A DNA stretch of 12,614 nt from Pseudomonadota bacterium (GTDB lineage Bacteria > Pseudomonadota > Gammaproteobacteria > Burkholderiales > Burkholderiaceae): positions 1-12,614 of the forward strand of contig JAJXUC010000117.1 in NCBI GenBank assembly GCA_021783435.1. Direction: 5' to 3'. The position numbers and the translations under genes are program-made. How positions within the stretch are numbered: the stretch's first letter is position 1; the number at the start of each line of letters is the position of its first letter. The notes under the pieces are model-generated. The model was not told the origin of the DNA. It did no database searches and saw nothing but the letters and a program-made list of their open reading frames with translations. Shown here piece after piece: positions 7,025 to 12,614 of the stretch.

Positions 7025-7050
7025 GGAATAAACCGCCGCGCCGGCCGTCC
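7025..7050 (+). promoter_or_regulatory. Candidate ECF-sigma promoter of the NTF2-like/sigma/anti-sigma genes
   Basis: GGAAT (7025-7029), continuing as GGAATAAA, is followed after 16 bases by CGTC (7046-7049). This GGAAN/CGTN pair with 16-17 bp spacing is the general pattern of ECF sigma promoters, and ECF operons usually autoregulate. A start site near 7057 would leave a leader of about 30 bases before the 7087 start codon. A 7 bp inverted repeat (7016-7022 with 7034-7040) overlaps the -35 element. I saw no second convincing copy in the window. Confidence 0.45.
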
Positions 7051-7086
7051 ATGCAGGTGTTACCAACGCCACTTTGGAGTCTTGCG

Positions 7087-7551
7087 ATGAACGTGCTGCA
7101 ATCCCTGTCTGTTCCGCGCCTTGCCGCGTCCGCCCTGGTCCTGTCGGCCGGGATGGCCTGGGGCACGGCGTATGCCGAAGCGCCAGCCGATGCCGCCAAG
7201 GCGCATATCGAGGCGGTCGCCGCCGGTCAGGTGGATGCCATCACCGCCGCTTACGGGGCCGATGCCGTGCTGGAATGGGTGGGCGGTCCGCTGGACGGGC
7301 GCTACGCCACGATGGACGCCATCAAGGCCACCTGGACCAAGTTCGCCAAGGCCAATGGGCCGCTGAAGGCCGACATCGAGCACATGCAGGAAGCCGCCAA
7401 CCCCAAGGGGGCCACCGTCACGGCCGATGTGGTGTTCAAAGGCAAGAACACCGTCCCCGTGCGCTATGTGCTGACCTACCGCGACGGCAAGCTGGTCGAT
7501 GAAATCTGGCAGATCGACCCCAAGCTCGCGGCCAAGCCCGCTGCGTACTGA
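7087..7551 (+). CDS. Secreted NTF2/SnoaL-like protein
   Basis: Predicted periplasmic protein of 154 residues. A Sec-type signal peptide occupies residues 1-30 (hydrophobic core around 12-25, likely cleavage after AYA). The mature part reads as one NTF2-like cone domain: an N-terminal helix (ADAAKAHIEAVAAGQ), the VDAITAAYGADAVLEWVGG segment, a helix around DAIKATWTKFAK, and a C-terminal sheet including VRYVLTYRDGKLVDEIWQID. Such domains bind small ligands or partner proteins; no specific enzyme can be assigned. GGAG seven bases upstream supports the start at 7087. It is the first gene after the ECF-type promoter candidate and lies 57 bp before the sigma factor, so it is probably in the same transcript. 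Being periplasmic it cannot touch the sigma factor, but it could interact with the outer part of the anti-sigma protein; that is inference. Confidence 0.8.
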   Translation: MNVLQSLSVPRLAASALVLSAGMAWGTAYAEAPADAAKAHIEAVAAGQVDAITAAYGADAVLEWVGGPLDGRYATMDAIKATWTKFAKANGPLKADIEHMQEAANPKGATVTADVVFKGKNTVPVRYVLTYRDGKLVDEIWQIDPKLAAKPAAY

Positions 7552-7608
7552 CCGCACTGCAAAGGCTTCTGGACCGCTCCGGAATGCGAATCCGCCCGCG
7601 CCCCGGCC

Positions 7609-8142
7609 ATGCTTGACCGCCATCTTCTGCTGACCGAGCAGATTCCGCATCTGCGGCGCTATGCGCGGGTCCTGCATGGCGGCCGCATGGCCGACGCCGA
7701 CGATCTGGTGCAGGACACCCTGGAGCGCGCTTTCGGCAAATGGGGCCTGTGGCGCGGGGTGGGCAGCGTGCGGCCCTGGCTGTTTTCCATCATGCACAAT
7801 CTTTTCGTCGATCAGTGCGCGCTGCGTGGCGCACAGGCCGCCGAGTCGCTGGACGACGTGCCCGAGCCCATCCATCCTCCCAACCAGGAACTGCGGTTGG
7901 AGGCGCTGGAGATGCTCGGCGCGCTGCAGCGCCTGCCGGTGTCGCTGCGCGAAGTCCTGCTGCTGGTGAGCGTGGAAGGGTTGAGCTACGCCGGCGCGGC
8001 CAAGGCTCTGGGCGTGCCCATCGGCACGGTGATGTCGCGCCTGTCGCGTGCCCGCACCCAGCTGCGTGAACTGACCTCCGGCGAGCCGGCCGGGCCGCGC
8101 CAGTCCTTGCGCGTGATCGAAGGTCAAAGGAGCTTGCGATGA
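7609..8142 (+). CDS. ECF-subfamily RNA polymerase sigma factor
   Basis: A 177-residue group IV sigma factor with only regions 2 and 4. Region 2 (about 10-75) contains RRYARVL, the core-binding DADDLVQDTLERAF (29-42) and the promoter-melting segment WLFSIMHNLFVDQ (57-69). Region 4 (about 97-155) holds LPVSLREVLLLVSVEGLSY and the helix-turn-helix AKALGVPIGTVMSRLSRAR (131-149) that reads the -35 element. It should redirect RNA polymerase to a small set of stress promoters, probably including the one before 7087. No good ribosome binding site precedes the ATG at 7609 and no in-frame alternative start lies in the 57 bp spacer, so translation may be weak or coupled. Its stop overlaps the anti-sigma start by four bases (ATGA). 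The pair resembles PrtI/PrtR-like sigma/anti-sigma systems. Confidence 0.95.
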   Translation: MLDRHLLLTEQIPHLRRYARVLHGGRMADADDLVQDTLERAFGKWGLWRGVGSVRPWLFSIMHNLFVDQCALRGAQAAESLDDVPEPIHPPNQELRLEALEMLGALQRLPVSLREVLLLVSVEGLSYAGAAKALGVPIGTVMSRLSRARTQLRELTSGEPAGPRQSLRVIEGQRSLR

Positions 8143-8978
8143 ACCCGGTCCGCCCCGACCGCGACACCCTCATGGCCTATGTGGACGGCCAGCTTGCGCC
8201 GGCGCGCCGCGCCGAGGTCGAGCGCTGGGCCGCGCAGGATGCGGCGTTCGCCGCCGAAATCGCGGCCCTGCAGGGCCAGAACCAGGCCTTGCGCAACGCG
8301 CTCGACCCTTTGCTCGACGAACCCGTTCCCGCACGCCTGCTGCTGCAGCGGGAGCGGCCGGCGCGGTCCTGGGCGAGGGTGGCATCCATGGTCTTGTGGC
8401 TGGGCGCCAGCGCGCTTGCCGGCAGCCTGGCCACGCGCGCCATCATGCTCGGCCAGGAGAGCGTCGTGGCGCAGTCCCAGGGTGAGGGCACGATGAATTT
8501 CGTGCGCCAGGCCGAGCTGGCCTACGCGGTCTACACGCCCGATGTGCGCCGTCCGGTGGAGGTTCGCAACGGCGCCGATCTCACCACCTGGCTGTCGCGC
8601 CGCCTGCAGCGCCCGATCGTCGCGCCCGACGCACTGCCCGGCGGCCTGGTGCTCATGGGCGGGCGCCTGCTGCCCGGCATGCCGGGCAAGCCCGCGGCCC
8701 AGCTCATGTACCAGGACGCGCAGGGCAAGCGCATCACCGTGTTCCTGCGCGCCATGGCTCAGCCCACGGCGCAGACAGCGTTCCGCATCGTCGACCACCA
8801 TGGCACCACCACCTTCTATTGGGTGGATCGCAACTGGGGTTACGCCCTTACCGGCGAGCTTTCCCGCGCCCAGATGCTCGATGCCGCGCGCGCCCTGTAC
8901 CTGCGCTATGCGCCGGACCCGACGCACGAACCGGCGGGTGTCGAGGCGCCTGCGGCGGCGCAGCGCCACCTGTCCTGA
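8139..8978 (+). CDS. Membrane-spanning anti-sigma factor (RsiW/PrtR-like)
   Basis: A 279-residue inner-membrane regulator expected to hold the preceding sigma factor inactive. The cytoplasmic part (1-80) has the usual anti-sigma opening DRDTLMAYVDGQLAPARRAEVE (split here as residues 7-28) and the EPVPARLL stretch (61-68). It has no H-x3-C-x2-C zinc motif. One transmembrane helix lies at about 81-104 (VASMVLWLGASALAG). The periplasmic domain (105-279) includes FVRQAELAYAVYTPDVRRPV (121-140), GGRLLPG (174-180) and FYWVDRNWGYALTGEL (226-241), typical of COG5662-type anti-sigma factors. The start overlaps the sigma stop codon, a strong sign of coupled synthesis at fixed ratio. Release could occur by ligand sensing in the periplasmic domain or by proteolysis; the sequence does not tell which. 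Confidence 0.88.
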   Translation: MNPVRPDRDTLMAYVDGQLAPARRAEVERWAAQDAAFAAEIAALQGQNQALRNALDPLLDEPVPARLLLQRERPARSWARVASMVLWLGASALAGSLATRAIMLGQESVVAQSQGEGTMNFVRQAELAYAVYTPDVRRPVEVRNGADLTTWLSRRLQRPIVAPDALPGGLVLMGGRLLPGMPGKPAAQLMYQDAQGKRITVFLRAMAQPTAQTAFRIVDHHGTTTFYWVDRNWGYALTGELSRAQMLDAARALYLRYAPDPTHEPAGVEAPAAAQRHLS

Positions 8979-9069
8979 CGCGTGCCGGCGCGCGGCGCAG
9001 CGATCCCAGAAACCTGGATTCTTCTTGCGCGTTCACGCGCGCTCTTCACATTCACCGATTCCACCGATC

Positions 9070-9885
9070 ATGCACAAAATCCAATCCATGTCTTCGCGCC
9101 TGATTCCCTCCCGTCGCCTGGCCTTGCAGGCCGGCATCGGCCTCGCGCTTGCAGGCTTCGTTCCTGCCGCGCTGGCGCAGACGCCGGCCGTGCTCAAGAT
9201 CTATGGTCCCGGCGGCCCCGCGCCGGCGATGAAGGAGGCCGCGGCCGCGTTCGAGAAGGCCACCGGGGTCAAGGTGGACGTCACGGCCGGCCCCACACCC
9301 AAGTGGATCGACGCCGCCCGTGCCGATGCCGACCTCGTTTACTCCGGCTCCGAAACCATGATGAGCGACTTTGTCGCCGCGATGAACGGCCAGCTCGACA
9401 GCGCCGACGTTATTCCCCTCTACCTGCGCCCGCTGTCCATCCTGGTGCGTCCGGGCAACCCGCGCCATCTCCGCGGCTTCAAGGACCTGCTCAAGCCCGG
9501 CGTGAAAGTGCTGGTGGTCAACGGCGCCGGGCAGAACGGGGTGTGGGAAGACGCAGCGGGTCGCCTGGGCGACATCCACACCGTGCGCGCGTTGCGCAGG
9601 AACATCGTCGCCTACCCCGGCAACAGCGCACTGGCCCGCCAACTGTGGATCGATCAGCCCGACATCGACGCCTGGCTGATTTGGAACATCTGGCAGGTGT
9701 CCAACCCCACGCTCGCGGAGCAGGTGGCGGTGGAGGCGCCCTACCGCATCTACCGCGACACCGGCATTGCCCCCACCGTGCGCGGCAAGCAGCAGCCCGC
9801 GGCGCGGCAGTTCATCGACTTTCTGCAAGACAAGCAGGGCGCAGCCATCTTCAAGCGCTGGGGCTGGATGACGCAGGGTTCCTGA
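9070..9885 (+). CDS. AcfC-like periplasmic substrate-binding protein
   Basis: A 271-residue exported binding protein. The N-terminus has a twin-arginine-like signal, SRRLALQ at 14-20, a hydrophobic stretch and a cleavage site after ALA (34-36). The mature protein matches what I remember of the accessory colonization factor AcfC family: KIYGPGGPAPAMKEAAAAF (43-61), NGAGQNGVWEDAAGR (151-165), RNIVAYPGNSALAR (177-190) and DAWLIWNIWQVSNP (200-213), all in a type II periplasmic-binding fold related to sulfate/molybdate-binding proteins. The ligand is unknown. No permease or ATPase is adjacent. Two starts are possible, 9070 and 9088, neither with a ribosome binding site; both keep the signal. It lies 91 bp after the anti-sigma gene; that gap has only a small GCGCG/CGCGC hairpin (9027-9040), so cotranscription with the sigma module is possible but not shown. 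Confidence 0.85.
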   Translation: MHKIQSMSSRLIPSRRLALQAGIGLALAGFVPAALAQTPAVLKIYGPGGPAPAMKEAAAAFEKATGVKVDVTAGPTPKWIDAARADADLVYSGSETMMSDFVAAMNGQLDSADVIPLYLRPLSILVRPGNPRHLRGFKDLLKPGVKVLVVNGAGQNGVWEDAAGRLGDIHTVRALRRNIVAYPGNSALARQLWIDQPDIDAWLIWNIWQVSNPTLAEQVAVEAPYRIYRDTGIAPTVRGKQQPAARQFIDFLQDKQGAAIFKRWGWMTQGS

Positions 9886-10189
9886 GCCCGGTCGTTCCAT
9901 TCGGCGGCAGGCAGCGGGATGCCTGGCGACATTTCCGAGAACGCGGCAAAACCTCAATCCGGCATCAAGGGGACGAGTTCTGCCGTGTGAGCGCCCGGCC
10001 GGTCTGCAGACTGCGCCGCTGGGAGGATAAGAAAACATTCGGCGGCTGTGGGTTTGCCCGCGAACGATTGAACTCCGGGCGCTGGGCGGATTCTGAAGGG
10101 CGAGGGGATAGCGTCCCGCGTTTGCGCGCGTCCCAGCGCGAAGCAAGCGGGCTGGGTCTCATCGACTGGCTTCCAAGGAAAACGACAAG
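9886..10189 (+). other. Gene-free 304 bp stretch with candidate structured leader RNA
   Basis: No frame here shows a convincing protein. A 6 bp stem with a 6-base loop (CAGGCA 9908-9913, TGCCTG 9920-9925) just after the AcfC-like gene could be a weak terminator. Further on, CCCAGCGC (10132-10139) can pair either with the exact complement GCGCTGGG upstream (10079-10086) or, through CCCAGC, with GCTGGG downstream (10151-10156). These two helices exclude each other, the arrangement found in attenuators and riboswitches, and they end 18 bases before the AAGGA ribosome binding site of the small membrane protein. It matches no riboswitch consensus that I recognise. Confidence 0.35.
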
Positions 10190-10363
10190 ATGCAGGCATC
10201 TCACCACCATCTTCTCTTCTGGGCTGGCGTTGCCCTGCTGGCTGTGGCTTTGCTGTGTCTGACCGTGATGGACATGCTGGCCCGGTGGCTCGGCATTTTC
10301 GGCATGGGAGCGTGGTTGCTGCCGACCGTGGCGGGCGTCTATCTCATCATGCGCGTGCGCTGA
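10190..10363 (+). CDS. Small two-helix membrane protein, 57 residues
   Basis: An ATG at 10190 opens a 57-codon frame ending at TGA 10361-10363. The product is hydrophobic with two likely membrane helices, about residues 8-26 (LLFWAGVALLAVALLCLTV) and 38-54 (FGMGAWLLPTVAGVYLI), a short hinge DMLARWLGI between them, an N-terminal ASHHH cluster and a basic RVR end. The positive C-terminus suggests that both ends are cytoplasmic. AAGGA at 10175-10179 is a clear ribosome binding site, with a rather long 10-base spacer. I do not recognise the family and assign no function. Its neighbours are the structured spacer upstream and, 182 bp downstream, the ACP-AMP-ligase gene on the same strand. It is short enough to be missed by automatic gene callers. 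Confidence 0.65.
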   Translation: MQASHHHLLFWAGVALLAVALLCLTVMDMLARWLGIFGMGAWLLPTVAGVYLIMRVR

Positions 10364-10365
10364 AC

Positions 10366-10383
10366 TGACGCGTGCGCGCGTCA
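10366..10383 (+). terminator. Hairpin just after the small membrane protein gene
   Basis: TGACGCG (10366-10372) and CGCGTCA (10377-10383) form a perfect 7 bp stem with a 4-base TGCG loop, starting two bases after the stop codon. There is no T-tract, so if it ends transcription it does so weakly; it may instead protect the mRNA 3' end. Confidence 0.35.
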
Positions 10384-10502
10384 AGACCGACAGTTTCCCG
10401 CCATGGGCACTGCATTCTTGCGCCAAGCTTAAGGTCCAGCACTTTATCCGCGGGTTTTGATCTCACCCACATAGACCTGTCAGCCTTGCGCCCGGCAGGT
10501 GG

Positions 10503-10526
10503 GCTCCTGCAGGCCTGTGCGGGAGC
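10503..10526 (+). promoter_or_regulatory. Leader hairpin before the ACP-AMP-ligase gene
   Basis: GCTCCTGCA (10503-10511) pairs with TGCGGGAGC (10518-10526) as a 9 bp stem with one G-U pair and a 6-base loop. It ends ten bases before the GGAG ribosome binding site at 10536-10539. It is in the right place to be an mRNA leader stem. The rest of the 182 bp gap (10364-10545) holds no gene; TTGCGC at 10418 has no matching -10 at normal spacing. Confidence 0.35.
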
Positions 10527-10545
10527 GACACACGGGGAGACGGCC

Positions 10546-12614
10546 ATGAACCACACGCAGATGCCCGCTGGGGTCTTGCCGACCGCCGGTGGCGGGGACG
10601 TGCCAGCCAGACTGCTGGGCCTGGTGCGCGAAACCTATCTGGAATTGAACCGGCAGTCGGCGAAACCGGTGGCGGTGAACCTCGACACGGCGCTCGACCG
10701 CGACCTGGGCCTCGACAGCCTGGCGCGGGTGGAGTTGCTGATGCGCGTCGAACGTGCGTTCGGCCGACGCCTGCCCGAGGCGCTGCTTGCCCAGGCGCAA
10801 ACCCCGCGTGATTTGCTGGCCGCCTTGCAGTCGGTCCCCAATCAGGCTGCGCCACCAGTCCGTGCCCGTTCGGCAACGCAAGATCCCGCCGACCGCCCGG
10901 TCCGCGCCACGACCCTGCTCGAGATGCTGGACTGGCATGTCCAGCGCCACCCCGACCGCATCCAACTGGTGCTGTTGTCCGACACGGGGGAAACCCCGTT
11001 CACCTATGCCGAACTGCTGCGCGGTGCACGCACGGTGGCGGCGCGGCTGCAGCAGCTGGGGGTGGCGCCGCAGCAGACCGTGGCCATCATGCTGCCGACC
11101 TGCGCCGATTACTTTTTCAGCTACTTCGGCATCCTGCTGGCCGGAGCGGTGCCGGTGCCGATTTATCCGCCCACGCGCTTGTCGCAAATCGAAGACCATG
11201 TGCGGCGCCATGCCCGCATTCTGGCCAATGCCCGCACCCAGGTGCTGATCACGGTGGCCGAGGCGATGCGCGTGGCGCATGTGCTCAAGGCCCTGGTTCC
11301 CGGCCTGCGCCAGGTCATCACGCCGCAGCAGGCGACGCAGGGCCTTCCGGCGTGGCGGCCGGTGCCGGCGCTGGCGGGTGACATCGCCTTCATCCAGTAC
11401 ACCTCCGGCAGCACCGGCGACCCGAAGGGCGTAGCGCTCACCCACGCCAATCTGCTGGCCAATATCCGTGCCATCGGCGACGTGTTGCAACTCACCGCCG
11501 ACGACGTGTTCGTCAGCTGGTTGCCGCTGTACCACGACATGGGCCTGATCGGCGCCTGGCTGTGCAGCCTGTACACCGGCAACCGCCTGGTGGTGATGTC
11601 GCCGCTGGCGTTTTTGCTGCGCCCGCAGGACTGGCTGTGGGCCATCCACCGCCACCACGGCACCCACACCGCGGCACCCAATTTCGCCTACGAACTGTGC
11701 CTGCGCCATGTGCGCGCACAGGACATCGAGGGGCTCGATCTGAGCAGTCTGCGCGTCGCCGCCAACGGTGCCGAGCCGGTGAGCCCGGAAACCGTCACCC
11801 GCTTCGCCGAGCGCTTCGCCGCGTATGGCCTGCAGCCGCAGGCCATGACCCCGGTGTACGGCCTGGCCGAGTCCACCGTGGCGCTGCTGATTTCAAAGCC
11901 GGAACACATGCCGCAGGTGGACTTCGTCGACCGCGCCGTGTTCGAGCGCGAGCGCCGCGCCCAGCCCGCCGTCTACCACGACCCGCATGCCTTGCGCTTC
12001 GTGGCCTGCGGCCATCCGCTCCCCGGTCACCGCGTGCGCCTGGTGGACGCCGCCGGCGTCGAGGTACCCGATCGCGTCGAAGGACGGCTGGAATTCCAGG
12101 GCCCGTCGGCCACTGGCGGTTACTACCGCAGGCCCGAGGAGACCCGCAAGCTGATGCACGACGGCTGGCTCGACAGTGGCGACCGCGCTTACCGCGCCGA
12201 GGGCGAGATCTACATCACCGGGCGGGTGAAAGACATCATCATTCGCGGTGGCCGCAACCTCTACCCCCACGAGATCGAACAGGCCGTGGGCGAGCTGCCG
12301 GGCGTGCGCAAGGGCTGCGTGGTGGCCTTCGGCAGCGCCGATCCCATCAGCGGCACCGAGCGCCTGGTGCTGCTGGCCGAAACCCGCGAGAGCGGTCCGC
12401 AGGCGCGCGCGCGGCTGCGCGAGGCGGTGCAGCAGCGCGTCGTCGAGGTGCTGGGCGAACCGGCCGACACCGTGGTGCTGGCGCCGCCGCATACGGTGCG
12501 CAAAACATCCAGCGGCAAGCTGCGTCGCGCCGCCACGCGCGAGGTGTTCGAGCGTGGCGACATCGGCGCCCATGCGCGCCCGGTGTGGCGGCAGTTCGCC
12601 GGACTGGGCAGGAG
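10546..12614 (+). CDS. Acyl carrier protein-fatty acyl-AMP ligase fusion, partial (3' end off the right edge)
   Basis: The 689 visible residues hold two domains. An N-terminal acyl carrier domain (about 20-97) has DRDLGLDSLARVELL (51-65), with Ser58 as the phosphopantetheine site. An adenylation domain follows (about 122-670) with YTSGSTGDPKG (285-295), LPLYHDMGLIG (326-336), YGLAEST (438-444), SGDRAY (544-549), GRVKDIIIRGGRNLYPHEIE (559-578) and the catalytic Lys658 in TSSGKLRR. The order and motifs fit fatty-acyl-AMP ligases, which adenylate a fatty acid and pass it to a carrier protein; here the carrier is fused in front. Acyl-CoA ligase activity cannot be excluded. GGAG six bases upstream fixes the start. 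No stop is reached, and the sequence after residue 670 is no longer adenylation-domain-like, so another domain (perhaps an acyltransferase) may follow beyond the edge. The pathway, possibly a lipid or lipopeptide-like product, cannot be told from here. Confidence 0.9.
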   Translation, partial: MNHTQMPAGVLPTAGGGDVPARLLGLVRETYLELNRQSAKPVAVNLDTALDRDLGLDSLARVELLMRVERAFGRRLPEALLAQAQTPRDLLAALQSVPNQAAPPVRARSATQDPADRPVRATTLLEMLDWHVQRHPDRIQLVLLSDTGETPFTYAELLRGARTVAARLQQLGVAPQQTVAIMLPTCADYFFSYFGILLAGAVPVPIYPPTRLSQIEDHVRRHARILANARTQVLITVAEAMRVAHVLKALVPGLRQVITPQQATQGLPAWRPVPALAGDIAFIQYTSGSTGDPKGVALTHANLLANIRAIGDVLQLTADDVFVSWLPLYHDMGLIGAWLCSLYTGNRLVVMSPLAFLLRPQDWLWAIHRHHGTHTAAPNFAYELCLRHVRAQDIEGLDLSSLRVAANGAEPVSPETVTRFAERFAAYGLQPQAMTPVYGLAESTVALLISKPEHMPQVDFVDRAVFERERRAQPAVYHDPHALRFVACGHPLPGHRVRLVDAAGVEVPDRVEGRLEFQGPSATGGYYRRPEETRKLMHDGWLDSGDRAYRAEGEIYITGRVKDIIIRGGRNLYPHEIEQAVGELPGVRKGCVVAFGSADPISGTERLVLLAETRESGPQARARLREAVQQRVVEVLGEPADTVVLAPPHTVRKTSSGKLRRAATREVFERGDIGAHARPVWRQFAGLGR

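Noticed and set aside
9052..10146. 364-codon minus-strand frame antisense to the AcfC-like gene and spacer
   Set aside because: The plus-strand AcfC-like protein has a signal peptide and clear family motifs. The antisense product has no domain and shadow-like composition.
10020..10156. tRNA or known riboswitch in the spacer before 10190
   Set aside because: TTGAACTCC and nearby stems faintly recall a tRNA T-arm, but no acceptor stem, anticodon arm or conserved riboswitch core can be assembled on either strand.
9954..10199. 81-codon minus-strand frame in the gene-free stretch
   Set aside because: It has no ribosome binding site that I could find and no recognisable motif. It might reflect a dispersed intergenic repeat, but only one copy is in the window, so this cannot be judged.

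Overview
This window is GC-rich bacterial chromosome with dense, mostly short-spaced genes. The gene content (a PHA synthase next to a MaoC-type hydratase, UDP-glucose dehydrogenase, PAQR/hemolysin III protein, HD-GYP protein, peptide deformylase, ECF sigma/anti-sigma pair, AcfC-like binding protein and an ACP-AMP-ligase fusion) and the style of the proteins suggest a betaproteobacterium, probably Burkholderiales. I cannot name the genus. No rRNA, tRNA, insertion sequence, phage gene, CRISPR array or attachment site is visible.

Layout, left to right. (1) 1-2221, minus strand: a PHA synthase (phaC) followed 54 bp downstream by the start of a MaoC-type hydratase that runs off the left edge; together they look like a polyhydroxyalkanoate or acyl-CoA operon. 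(2) 2395-3720, plus strand: ugd, which supplies UDP-glucuronate for surface polysaccharide and is divergent from phaC. It converges on a glutathione S-transferase gene with only 9 bp between them, and one hairpin holds both stop codons. (3) 3730-6248, minus strand: HD-GYP phosphodiesterase, then a seven-helix hemolysin III/TrhA membrane protein, then the GST. Two clear palindromes sit in the spacers. (4) 6456-6986, plus strand: peptide deformylase with a leader hairpin.

(5) 7025-9885, plus strand, is the most system-like part: an ECF-type promoter candidate, a secreted NTF2/SnoaL-like protein, an ECF sigma factor, its overlapping membrane anti-sigma factor, and an AcfC-like periplasmic binding protein with a twin-arginine-like signal and no permease nearby. 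A reasonable inference is an envelope-sensing sigma module in which one or both periplasmic proteins feed the anti-sigma factor.

(6) 9886-12614, plus strand: about 300 bp without a convincing gene but with RNA structure that could fold in two mutually exclusive ways, then a 57-codon two-helix membrane protein with a good ribosome binding site, then a large gene starting with an acyl carrier protein domain fused to a fatty-acyl-AMP ligase that is cut by the right edge.

All calls come from reading the sequence and from remembered family motifs; no database search was run.
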